From contig DF237259.1 of assembly GCA_000708835.1 (NCBI GenBank), positions 1 to 64,000 on the forward strand: a stretch of DNA of 64,000 nt, given 5' to 3'. The notes under the pieces were generated by a model. The model did no database searches. It worked only from the letters and a program-made list of their open reading frames with translations, and was not told where the DNA came from. The translations under genes and the position numbers were made by a program. The DNA is from Klebsormidium nitens (taxonomy: Eukaryota > Streptophyta > Klebsormidiophyceae > Klebsormidiales > Klebsormidiaceae). Every line of letters starts with the position of its first letter. Positions within the stretch are counted from its first letter, which is position 1. Positions 22,873 to 34,387 of the stretch are shown piece after piece.

Positions 22873-24298
22873 CTACGCCTTAGGCTTGAGCGCCTCTAGA
22901 CGGATCTCACGGATGGCGAAGAACTTGACGTTGTAGCCATACGTCACAAAACCCTGGCCGTTGTCAGTCAGGGTGCTCTGACGCGCGACACCTGTTGCGC
23001 CCGTGTAGATGCCGGTGCCGCCCACGACGGCCAGGTCGGTCGGCGTGTCCGCAAAGAGGCCCTATGAGGGGATGCCACGTGTCAGTACATGACTGATACG
23101 AAACGCGAAAACTTTTCAGGAACCACGTGGCCGGCCGGTGCTGCCTACCTTTCAAAGATGGCTCAGAAGTGTCGCGGTCGACCAGGATCAATCAACATCG
23201 GAGATATTAATTGTAATCAGCAGTTGACGGTCTTCAGATTTTTATTGGAACGTTCATTAAAGAGGAAGAGGGCGAGAATCCAAACATGGCACGCCAGCAG
23301 ACGCCCATTGATTATCCGTCCACTGAGAACCACGTCCAAGAATTAACCGAATCATATTGACCAAAGTCAACCGTGCCGACTTTTGTGATTGGAACTAGTA
23401 TTTATGTAAAGCATGTCAGATTGAGCTAACCCGATCAGGCTTACCGTGACCGTGAAGGAGCCTTCCTTGTGGATGAAGGAGAATTCACACTCTTGCGTGT
23501 AACTGCCTGTCACGGGGTTGAGAGTCTGCGTGTAGGTGCAGATGCCCTGGACGAATCCGAACCGCTCTCCGGTGTTAAAGTCCTCCACCCGATCACTGTC
23601 AGATTGGAAGAAGTGCAGGAATTAGTCAGTTGCAGATGCTGGGATATTGGCACAAGTCTTTAAGAGCAGATCTGCTCTCCAAGAAGGATTTTTAACACAC
23701 TTTTCCTGCTTGTGCAAGTAGTTCAAACATGACACTTTGCTAGTTGTCGATTTCATTACCTGATAAAGGGACTCGGTATACTGGGCTTAACTGAGACCCT
23801 AACCACGTCGGATAACAGGACGCTCTCCACACCCAAAACAACGCTAACCACTAAGCTAACCCCAAAACCAAAAACGAGATCAAAGCGGGCTCACTGGATG
23901 TCTCCGAAGTTGGTGCCGTTGGTCTGCTGCGTCTCAGGGGTGGCGAACTCCCTGAGCTGCAGTCTGAACTCCTTATACTCCAGCTTCTCCTTGAAGCCGT
24001 CCGCACACGCTCGCGAGCAGAAGGGGAATCAGCGCGAGCATCTACAATGAGACGGAAGATTGGGTCATGTACGCAAAGTGAAAGCTCAAAGGATGTGCTT
24101 ACGGTTGCCTCAGCGAACTTAGACTGGGTCTCCAACTTCCTGACCCTTGCACCAAAGAAGAGTCAAAGACTGAAAGGCAAGAATGTTAAGCGCTTCAAGG
24201 AACGACATCAGAAAAGCGTTGTCAGGAAGCTAGCAGACAAACCGAAGTACTGAAGGTCACGGGAAGTAAAAACTCACCATAAGACGAGTGAGCGCCAT
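22873..24298 (-). CDS. Secreted allene-oxide-cyclase/dirigent-like barrel protein, frame break in exon 2
   Basis: Exons 24298-24278 (MALTRLM), 24041-23895, 23595-23445 and 23061-22873 would give about 168 residues. Exon 2 opens with a hydrophobic run, MLALIPLLLASVCG, that would complete a signal peptide. The barrel follows: GFVQGICTYTQTL, CEFSFIHKEGSFTV and LAVVGGTGIYTGATG. The last resembles the conserved GGTG(I)F..A.G strand of allene oxide cyclase and dirigent proteins. Phase closes at every splice site except inside exon 2, where the signal-peptide frame and the DGFKEKLEY frame differ by one base near 24001. That could be a sequencing error, a natural null allele or a missed start. Enzymatic activity as a true cyclase is not implied. 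Confidence 0.75.
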
Positions 24299-27264
24299 GT
24301 CTCCAGGCAGATTTTAACTTGGTGGCTTCAGAAGACGAGAAGAGGAATGTTCAAACTGCAGTACCCGGGTCTTTCCGCTTGCTTGCAGATTGCAATGAGT
24401 CGAAGTCCAAGGTTGACGTTGAGAGAATGCAGGTGGCCAGAACAATCCTGCTACTCCTCCTTTTATACCTCTGCTTTTGCTGCGCCGCTGGGCATTGGGC
24501 TGTGAGGGCTGCACTCAGTGTCGTCGATTTAGCAGACTGAGCAGTCTGCGTGTGTAGGCTCCTGTTGGATACGAACTTTCTGACACGCGAACTTTCCGTA
24601 CTAGTCATTTTAGTCTTCGTCGGTGCCAATCATCAGAGCTACTAGATGGATTATAGACCCTGATGTATACCTATATCTATTCTGTAACGAAAAGTCAGTA
24701 GTCGACAGTCTCAACGGCATTCCTGAGCCCTTGCGTGACGTGTTCAAATACTAGTCTGAAGTTTTCCATTTTTACTTTATCCATTCTCGTCAGTCCTTCC
24801 CCTTCAACCCTGTGCTTTTCCCAAGGTCGCGCGATATAGGTCCGGCATGTAGGAACGTCGAACCAAGCCAAGCCGCCCCGGTCATATGACGTGTTCAGGA
24901 GATTTACTATCTTCTTAAGTGCCCCTTTTGTATTTGCAACGACCTAGTGAATTCTCGAACTGACTCCGCCACCTTCGAAGACACTGTAAGAAAGCTCATC
25001 AACCCTAGTTTTCATTGCTTGACGAGGGAGGTTTTACTGTATCTCTTGAAAATTGACAGATACCATGCTTAGCGCACTTGGCATCACGATAATGCTTATT
25101 TCGACGATCACTAGCAGGGTTCTTGAGTGACGTACACTCCAGGCCCCAGACTTCGAGGATTTACAAAGAAGGTGATTTACGCTTACGCTTCAATTAAGCA
25201 ATCACTGCCAAAGTTATCTTTCGTGTCAAACAAATTAGTATGGTCGACAGAACCAGACCCCTATAGTGAAGCTCTAGTATTCACCGTACTGACGGCTGCT
25301 GATATTGAAATCGAACACTTACTTCGCTGTCTTAATGACATGGACACGATCCGTTATTCGGGCTACCTAGAGAATCAGTCTTCTGATGCAACGTGAACGG
25401 CGAGATTCCAGCGGATGGACTTTTGCGGACCTCGGCACATCTGCGCGGTTTGACGCTTGCCGCTTTCGACGCTGGCTGAGCCTTTCTCGGACTCGTCGTC
25501 GAGTGAATGTGTGTTCCGACTGATCAAAGGCAGAACGCGCTTGATGTGGTTCTTGGGCAGCACGTTGGATATCCGTACTGAACGAAAGTAGCCTTACGGA
25601 TTGACCTTCTCTCTAAGCGCATGCCAGAGAGCCAATCGTAAGAAATGGTCTAGTTTACCGTCCGTTGTCAGTTGTTCATAGGGGACTCTCCCTTTCCTGA
25701 GGGATTATGAAACCGAAACTGAATGGAGGTCTACACTTCGGCACTGGTAAAGCTGTTGCGGTCTCTCGAAGTTCACTGAAGGGCCAAGACGCATGAGTCT
25801 GAACAGAAGCACGTCTGCCCACTTTGTCGAAATCATCACCAACAGTTGCAGATAACGTCACAACATAATGGTCAGACGCTAAAGTCTGTAGAGTCTTGCT
25901 AATCGTAGCAAGCTGGTCCCCAGACCACCAGACTTGCGAATCAGATTCGGTCTTGCTTTGACTCTGAGAGCTTTTTCACGAAGCCGCTGACACGAAACTT
26001 AACTGTTCCAATAATCCTTATCCCCTTTTAGCTCCATGCACCATGGAATATGAGTCTGCCGGTTAAGCGGTTGTTTGAGGGTTCATTAATTCAAACGTCG
26101 CTAGGATACATCTCAAGAAGAACAAAAGTCTACAACCCGTCTACAATATCGAAGCCGAGATCAGATATTGGCATTACGCGGAACCCAAACTCGATCGAAC
26201 TCAATGATCCGACCCCAGTGCTGCAGGTGGGCACATGACGATGCAAGGTGATAGACTTAAACATTCAAGTTACTCTATTGTAACATACACACGTCACACC
26301 AAGCATTTCAATGCAGATATGTACAAACGCCCATCAAAGGTCGAGATCTCTAGTGCAAAGAAACAATCATTCTACCTAGGTGGGACCTAGGTAGTACGTA
26401 TGTCCCGCGCATCCTGTGTGTACGTTCCAAGAAAACAAATCGAATCTCAGTTGTGAAATGAAACCATCTCAGTTCGTGAGTTTGAATGTCCCGGACTTCA
26501 TTACATAAGCTACCTATTATCTATATGCCATCCAACTTGAGACGGCATTTGCATTCTTCCCATCTTCAGCGCTGAGTCAGCTAGGGATACTAATAACTAG
26601 ATACCGGTATCTCCCCACTCTCCCCATATGATGGAGGACGGAAAAATCCGCTGCACTGGGCGGAAAAGATGCTCCGGAGTTCGACAGGTGTTGGAAGATG
26701 CTTCCGACGCGTCGCACGAAGCATGCAACTCGAGGATTGGTCGACACGGGCACCGCGTCCCACGTGATCCGTACAGTCTGACATGGTGGTGACGACCAAT
26801 TCTGCAATGATGAGCACCGCCCCGGGCACCATAGTTTACAGGTACTTACTACTGGTAGTCTGCGGCCGGCCTGCTGGGTCTACCGAGTCCCGCCCAACGA
26901 GTGTACCGTATTACGTGCCTGTACTAGATGTGCCTACAGTAGCTTTGTAGACTGTCCCTGCAGCAGTGGTAGGTACCGTAGTTACCGTACCCAGGTAGGT
27001 CATGATAGCTACAGTAGGTAGCATTCTGTCTTCCTAAAATTGTCCAGAGCTTTCATCAAGATTCGACTCGAGAATGTGCTGGCGACGACCTCAGCAAATC
27101 AGTATACTCTATAGCTAGTGTGATCACTTCAATGTCATCCAAGCACGATCGATCAGCTAGGAGGCTAGCAGCCCTGTGAGCAATCTGAAGGCCTGGGATC
27201 AAAACAAGAAAAGGGGCAGCTAGCTACCTCCCATCGTCTAGCGGCCGCTTCCTAGTCCGCAGAG
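24299..27264. other. Intergenic, no gene recognised
   Basis: About 3 kb with only short unrelated open frames (for example 25127-25396 +, 26577-26832 -). The segment 26380-27030 is rich in GTAC, CCTAGG and TACCGTA words, a simple-sequence texture. The last 200 bases should hold the phosphorylase promoter. Confidence 0.4.
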
Positions 27265-30200
27265 ATGGCGCACTCGCAGCTGGTGGCGAGCTTTGTTCTT
27301 GTCGTTCTGTTCTGCGGCGCCTCTTCAGGTACGTGCTTTTCGTCAGCATGCATGGATGATACGAGATCTGATTTGAGCTCAGGCTAGCCGCAGCTCAAAA
27401 GAAGCCCCTGTCACTGCACAATCAAATGCAGATCATCATCAGGTGATGGCTCAAGCTCACATGGACAATTATGGTTTCACATTAAGTTGCTGAAATTCAG
27501 CTGGAGATCAGCCCGGAGCTTGTGGCATTGGCATCATGGCCGGTTGCAAGAGATTGTGATATGAGTTTCTTAAGCTTTGGCTGGACTTGTCTCTCTGTCT
27601 ATGTTTCGCCGCAAAGAAGCTGCGGTGCTCGTTGATGCTTTTGTCCGGAACATCAAGCCTTCAGACATACATTTAGGGAAAGCCAATTTGGTGTTGGTTC
27701 TAATCACAATGCTGACTACTTCGGATTCTTGCAATGCTGCCAGCTGCCAATGGCAAACATATCAAGCTCAGTTGTTCAGGGAGTGCCCTTCTAGAAAGCT
27801 GCAACCTGTTACTACCTGTCAGGATACACATGAGACTTATCAAAAGGAATTTCTTTTTGTTCTTGTTAAAGTTCAGCCACTCGTCGCCGCTACTCTGAGC
27901 AATCTTTTCCTATTCTCCTGAGCTCTTTTCTCAAAACAACAATTGACTTGAGAAAGCAAGGAATCTTTTCAACTGCACCGCTCTGAATAAAGATTGAACA
28001 CTCCTCAACACAGGCTGGCTTTTCCTGTTGATCACCTTTCAGAGGTTGATTCTTGACGTTAGGGAGCTGAGATTTGACCGACCTGGACTGAGCGATCTTA
28101 AGTTCAGATCAAAATATTGAGCCTAAATCAGGTCGTGACGTGACCTCAAGCCACAAAAACTTGTGCAGAAATTCAATCAGCTGCTGTGAGATCTTACACA
28201 GCATTGTAGCCAGTGCGTTCCTCTCTGCGGCTGGCCTTTTGGAGAGGTCACTTAAGGACTCTCTTCTGAGCTAAACTTCCCAGCTGCTCAAACATGAGAA
28301 GATTGCATCTTAGCAATTTGTATCTTTCAAACCCTGATTATGTAATCTCCAAATGCTTTACTCGAGCCTGGCTGCGTACTGCTTGGCGGGCGCTACAAAG
28401 CCTTACGGTGGCAACAGCGGCATTTCACGGACACTCTCAGAGAGATCAGGAGGTTGTTGGCTTCTAAGCTAAGACTAGTTCCTTGCTCCATGGTCGCAAT
28501 GCAGAGATGCAGTGCATTCGAAGCCAAGAACAGATTTTTAATGATAGCTTTTCCCGCCTTTTTGACCAAAAAGAAGTAATCATGTCGAAGGCTGAACCCC
28601 CTTATTCTTCAATGCAGCCAGCTCACACGGCAAGGGACCCCGGGCGCTTTTACAGTCAGGTAAGGCCACCAGAAACAAAGGAATTATCATTTAAGCCCTT
28701 TTTTAGTCAGGTAAGGCCTCAAAAAGTATATCGTAAGCGGTTTCTACAGTCAGGTAAAACCACAAACCATAGAATGTGAAAGACCCGTTGATTCTGTAGT
28801 TAGTTAGAGTATGCGACAGATACCAAGCCTTGACTTTGCAGGTAGAGTTGGTTTGATTGCGGAGTTGAAGCTGCTCTCATGACCACTCCAGGCAAAGGCA
28901 GACTCAAACAATGCCACTGCAAGCTGACATAGCACACGTCTTTTGAACAGAATGCACCTATCTTTCTTTTCAAACCTGAATCAGGCACAAAGAAGGGTCC
29001 TTAGCACAATCAGCATGCTTGTACATATGGTTTAGCGTGCCGCTATTGAGCGCTCACGGGTGTCAATATTTCGGCCCTTTCATTTGCTCTTGCCTTCACC
29101 TTCTGAGCGGAATCACGTTTTTCAACCAGGTCCACAGTCACACGTATCCTCCTGTCTCGGCACGTTTTCATCCTTCTTACTCTAAACCCCTAGACTCTGA
29201 AACCTTTCGTCAATGCCACACAAAACATCTCACAGAAGACCGAAAGCCTCTGCGTTACGGTTCCCTTCTTCAATAGCGAGTCTCTCTTTCCTCTGATTCT
29301 ATTAAGATGGACAGCAATCCCTTTACTGAACATGAGCGTCGTGAGCGTCATCTTTGTACCAAATCGTGAACATTTTCAAACACATGATGAACGTCATTCT
29401 CATCGTATTCTTATACCTTTTTTGGTCTCCATCTTCCTCAGTGTGCCCAAGCCCCGGCTCTCCCAACCCCTGCTACAACGCCGATGGCAGCAAGTACATA
29501 TGCTGCGCTGGGAGTTGCCCTTCAATCCCTGGCCAGGACCCTTACTGCGCTGGGGGCCCCCCGGGGCTTTCCCCCGAGGCAAAGCTTGAGGCTTTGGGCA
29601 TCAATGCAGTGAACAGGAACGGGCCGTACATTGGAATTGTGGTGCCAAACCCGTTTGAGATTGTGGTAAGTCAGAGCGCGTTCGATTTTGATTTCTGATG
29701 TCGATTTTGTTTATACTGCAGTTACTGCAGGTTCGTGCGGAGGTGCTGTATGTGAGCTTGTCTTGAGATGTGTAGAGCATGAGGGCAGCTTGAAGTGATC
29801 ATATCTCATTCTGACGATGTTGGAACTAGCTTTCACTTGCTCAAGCTGAAAGGAACGCTCTTTGGACTCTCATTTTCGCAAACGGTAAGGGGGACGGCTA
29901 ATTTTTCCTCCTGGCGAACTTAAGTCACCTGAACAAGACTCTGGAGATTTTTCTTTGATCTTTGTTTCTTTGGGCCCGCATTCTGGCATTTCAACCGTTC
30001 TAACAGCTCGTTCGATCGACCTCGTTTTAGGAACAAGAGCTATTTCAGAACCTCCAACGTTGGGCGCTACTTTTGATGACATGCAAACCTTCTAGCTCCA
30101 ATGCTGGGCAGTCAAACATGCGAAGCAAAGCTCGCAGAGAACTGCCTTTGGGTTGCATAGTCGGACCGTTCTTGATGAATCCTGACCGTCCTATGATTGC

Positions 30201-33200
30201 GGACCCTGCAGTCGCTGCTGACGTCATCGACGTTCACGGAGACCCAGGAGATCAGCGTCAACGCGCGCATCTTCCACGTGGGCTCCATCGACGGCAAGAA
30301 GGTGGTCGTCGTGCAGTGCGGCCTGACCCACGTAAGCAGAGTCGAGCCGTGACGTAAGCAAAGGGACGTAGTGCGCTCGAGCGTTTGCATAAGCAGGCTC
30401 GGATTGAGGGTCTGTTTCTACAGAAGGTTCACTAAGCCAGGCAGTATGAGATTTCAGAGGCGCAAAGATGAAATCCAATTCTTGTCCATCAAGAAATGGA
30501 CAAGGACCAGCAATGCGACGGATCGCATTCGCTGGAAAAAGATGTTAGCCGAACTTTCATGTTCTTGGACGCATATCTTTCCACCCTCCAGGTAGGTGCC
30601 AAACTATCACTTAAAAGTTTAAAGTTCTTTCTTATCAGTCCTTTACCTGGCCACTTCCGTTTCTCCTCGTCCGTCTTTTAACTTAGAAACGGGAAACCGT
30701 GAACCCGAGAAACCTCGAGACCTGTTTCAAGCCCCACCCCTCGTCACAATCATTCTCCATCAGAGTCCAACGCTCCCAAGACTTTATAAGCTATGCACGG
30801 CTGCGACATCGTTTGATGCATTCATTTTTCTTCACAGGTGAACGCGGCACTCACCACGCAGCTGCTCATCGACTATTTCTACGTCGACAAGATTCTGCAC
30901 TACGGGATTGCAGGCGGTGCGGACGAGTCCTCGAACCTGGGTGACGTCAGCATCGCGTCGGAGTGGGCCACGTGGGGCTTGTGGAGCTGGCAGGTGGGAT
31001 GGCGTCTGCTCAGAGAGATGGATGACGATTTTGATTTCTGCTCGGAGGGGCCAGTTCTCAAGAGGAGGCCGTTGAGCTCACGGGAGATGAGATCAAGGCA
31101 TTTAGTTTCCTGCAGGAAGACCCCCATCTGTTTCATGCGAGCAATTCCTGTGGGTAAACCGATCCAGATCGCCGCAGCTCCTTCAAGCCCAAACGATCGA
31201 CGGCCCAGAACCATTCACGACAGATGTCCTAGACGGCTGGATCTCCTTCAAGTTTCAAAAATCCCAGACAGTATCCTACTCTATTCCTCGAGTGACTCAA
31301 CAACTTTCCAAGATCCGGACGTGCATTTGTTACGATCTTCCACAACCGGTCAGCCTTTTATTCAGCCCAATCACCACCGTTCGAGCTCAAAACACCGTCA
31401 GTCAACATTCGTCTTTACTCTCTCCTCTTTTCCCTTTGTCCCCGATCTGTCTTCTGATCTGCCCACAAAGCACGCTCCCTCTTTTTCAAGCACTCCATTG
31501 GATGCCAAGGTTTGCACGTTGTTCTCTCATCCAAAACCTCCCGTAACTCTTTCGTCTTCCCTAGGAAAACGGCCTCGCCCCAAGCGACCTCCTTCTGCTT
31601 TCTCTCTTACTAACCCGTCCTTAACCCTCTTTTTTCCCAATAGAGAGACGGCCTCACCCCGGACGACCCTCTTCCTCTCGAGGCCTTCGGCGATTACACC
31701 CGCGAGATCGGACGGCTCGCGTTCGGCAACTACAGCGCAACGGGACCGATGACCCCGAACTCGCTCAACTCGGTCTGGCTCCAAAGGCAAGAGCTGTTCA
31801 AACTGCCCGACGCGGAGACACGTGTTCAAACGCTGTTCTTCCCGGCGGATGCGGGGCTCCTGTCGATTGCGGGCAGCCTGGCGGTAAGCATGACGTCAGG
31901 ATGACGTTTAGGTTTTCCGTAAAGCGTGTTCCGAAAAGTACTCGGGAAGGGCTGACAGTTGGGGACTTGCAACGTCGCGCAAAGAGTTCTTGCTTTTGAT
32001 CGACCCCTGTATCTGGTTGGGAAACGAGAGGCATCTGTTGTAAAGGATCACTGTTCCTGGTTGAATTGGAGGAGATTGCGTGCTTTCGTAAGCGAGACGA
32101 CAAGACCGCGAAAGTCTCACTTCACGGCTCCGTTATCGAAGCTGAAGGCACCGAGCCCTTCCTCGTTGCAGCAAGAACGACGCGAATAATCTGCGACTGC
32201 CGTCCACAGCTCATCCACCTCATTCTCCAATTATTCTTACCAGATCAAATATCAATGTTCTGATTGCGAAAATGATCGTGCTTTTATACTGAATCTCACC
32301 TCGCTCTGTGCGCAGAACCTGCAACTCGACGAATGCACCAACATGACCGCCCGCACTGGGTGCCTCTAAACCGCCAACCTCAAAAAGAATTTCTGAAAAG
32401 TCCCGTTGTACTTTCCTAAGCAATCCTGGCTCTTACATGCCTCCGAAGCAAGGTCATCCAAACCGGATTCTCTGTTCGTGTTTGCAGAATCTACAACTAG
32501 ATGACTGCAGCAACATGACCGCCCGCACTGGGTGCCTCTCCAAGCAGCCCAAGATCGTCATCGGTGCGCGGGGCGTGGACGCCGAGATTTTCGTGGATAA
32601 CGCGGCAATTCGTGACTTCATCGGGGCGACCCTCGGGGCGCCCGGGAAGCCCGTGCTCACCATCGACATGGAGTCGTCCGCGGTCGCCATGGTGGGTTCG
32701 AGGGTTTGAGGGTTCGGTTTTGGGGGTTAACGTATAAATTCTTGGGTTGGGCTTCTTGGAGTTGAGTTTGAGGGCCCCACCCGGGGTGGGTTACGGTCGC
32801 CATGGTGGGCTGGAGGCCTCAGGCTTTCAAAGTTTGCGGGAAAAGGTTAACATTCTTGGGTTAGGGATCTTGGAGATGCTTTGCCCCAATTAAATTGGAT
32901 TACGGTTGCCATGGTGGGTTGAAGGCCTCGGGCTTTAGAGCTTGGGGTTCTACATTCTTGGGTTAAGGATCTTGTCATTACTTACGAGGTCCCTACTCAA
33001 ACTGGCTTACGGTCGCGAAGGTGTTCGAAGGCTCAGGCTTTCAGGGTTTTGGGAATCAAAACGTTCGGGTTTGGGATCCTGGAGTTGACTCCAAGCGTCT
33101 AACTCAAAGTGGCTTACGAGAGCCTAATAGTACCTAAAATTGGATGGTTCAGTCCGAAGGTCGCTGAAAACCGTTCAGCGCATCGCCGTAAGGTTTTAGG

Positions 33201-34387
33201 AAAACCAGGTTTGCTCATCTTGTTGGTTTTTGAGGAGCACCATTTTGAGACGCTTAAAAAAGGCCAGCTTGGACCATCGCCATAAATGTCATCGCCAATA
33301 GAGCAATAATGCTCTCTGTACTGACTGATTGAAACCTCGGTTATTCGGGCTGGATTTTGAGACGCCCAAAGAGGACGTAAGCCGAGATCCCACAAAAAAG
33401 TTTCCGAAGGAAGTACTCGTCTTGTCAATCTGAGTTTCGTCCCGACCCTTGCTGACTCACAAGGCGTCACGTTTGGCTCGTCGGTAGCTGCTGGCTTCCT
33501 GTTCCGGAACGTTTCTCGCTTCCGCCGTTTGATTCGTTCGGGTGATGAAAGAGAGGCCTCAGCACATCATGGAAGGAGCCGACAGTCGGATGCAGAAAGC
33601 CTTGCAGGCAGACCAAAGCAGACAGAGTTTGGATCACGAATTGTTGGTTCGGCTATTTTGAGAGGATGCCACCGTGCAAGGACCCGTCGCAGCTTGCAAA
33701 GGATTTATCCATCCTCCTACCATAGCCGCCGGTTGTCAAAATTGAAATTGCTCGCACTTAATACCTGCAGGTCGCAACTTCGAACGGAATTCCGTTCATC
33801 ATCTTCCGTTCCGTGTCCGATCTGGCTGGTGGCGGAGCGCAGGAAAACGAGGTGGGCCGACTCGAGCCTTCGAATTGCAACTCCAATCTTGCTCAGAGTT
33901 GTAGCAGCTACTGGAGTGGTGCCACGTGGGCAGAATTTTACTATGACACCTGGCACGCGGAACGTGCACCAAGGGCACGCTGTGTTTTACAGGCGGCGCG
34001 CGCTCAGGGTTGGGGTCAAGATTCTGACCTGCGGTGATCCTTGATTGGTGCTGCCAGGATGACTTACGAATTGTTTCAAGTCTCGTCAAATGGCTCTGTT
34101 TTGAGCAACGAGGAAAGTGACGCGAAGCAGTCGTCAGCAGGCACCGCTGCTGTATCATTCATTGAATGAAACTTCTCTCTGCCCTAGCCCACAAGCTTAC
34201 CAGATTTCCTTAACGATTACACATGCAATAGATAGCCTAGAAGGTTGCAGAGGGTTCAAAGTGGTTGAACAATGTCCTGAAAATTTCTCCGCACATGCAG
34301 GCTGGGAACTTCTTCGGCCTCGCCTCCGGAAACGCTTACAAGGTTCTCACCGCGCTCATCGCGGGCATTTCTGGGTACGACGCATAA
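27265..34387 (+). CDS. Secreted nucleoside-phosphorylase-family (bark storage protein-like)
   Basis: Exons 27265-27328, 29442-29665, 30212-30331, 30838-30993, 31644-31883, 32488-32691, 33771-33851 and 34301-34387 close in phase and give 391 residues. Residues 1-21 form a signal peptide. A short segment with six Cys (PNPCYNADGSKYICC, then CPSIPG and PYCAGG) precedes the PNP/UDP phosphorylase fold. Fold landmarks are GIVVPNPFEIV, VVVVQCGLTHVNAALTTQLL, HYGIAGGAD, the glycine/valine strand PKIVIGARGV, DMESSAVAM and IIFRSVSDLAGG. Plant relatives are wound- or season-induced vegetative storage proteins, some without clear phosphorylase activity. Secretion is predicted from the signal peptide. Intron 1 is over 2 kb; several introns contain decayed exon copies. 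Confidence 0.92.
28648..28770 (+). repeat. Three-copy acceptor-donor motif in intron 1
   Basis: The motif ACAGTCAGGTAAGGCC, or a close variant, occurs three times about 40-50 bases apart (near 28653, 28704, 28746), each after a T-rich tract. Each joins a 3' splice-site consensus directly to a 5' splice-site consensus. Confidence 0.75.
31560..31605 (+). pseudogene. Ghost start of phosphorylase exon 5
   Basis: After CCCTAG, the sequence GAAAACGGCCTCGCCCCAAG mirrors the live start AGAGACGGCCTCACCCCGGA at 31644. Translated in the same phase it gives ENGLAPSDLLLLS against the live RDGLTPDDPLPLE. A second pyrimidine tract and TAG acceptor then lead to the live exon. Confidence 0.75.
32310..32368 (+). 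pseudogene. Ghost start of phosphorylase exon 6
   Basis: After CGCAG at 32315 a 52-base copy of the live exon start (32488) is present with six mismatches, four of them synonymous. It ends CTC TAA, where the live exon continues CTC TCC. The CAG acceptor is intact. Confidence 0.9.
32681..33118 (+). repeat. Four-copy donor-side repeat after phosphorylase exon 6
   Basis: The live exon end and donor CGGTCGCCATG|GTGGGTT at 32681 is followed by diverged copies near 32795, 32904 and 33011 (period about 107-114). Each carries a GGCCTCAGGCTTT-like segment and TTCTTGGGTTAGGGATCTTGG. Copies 2 and 3 keep ATG|GTGGG, so alternative 5' splice sites are available. Confidence 0.85.
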
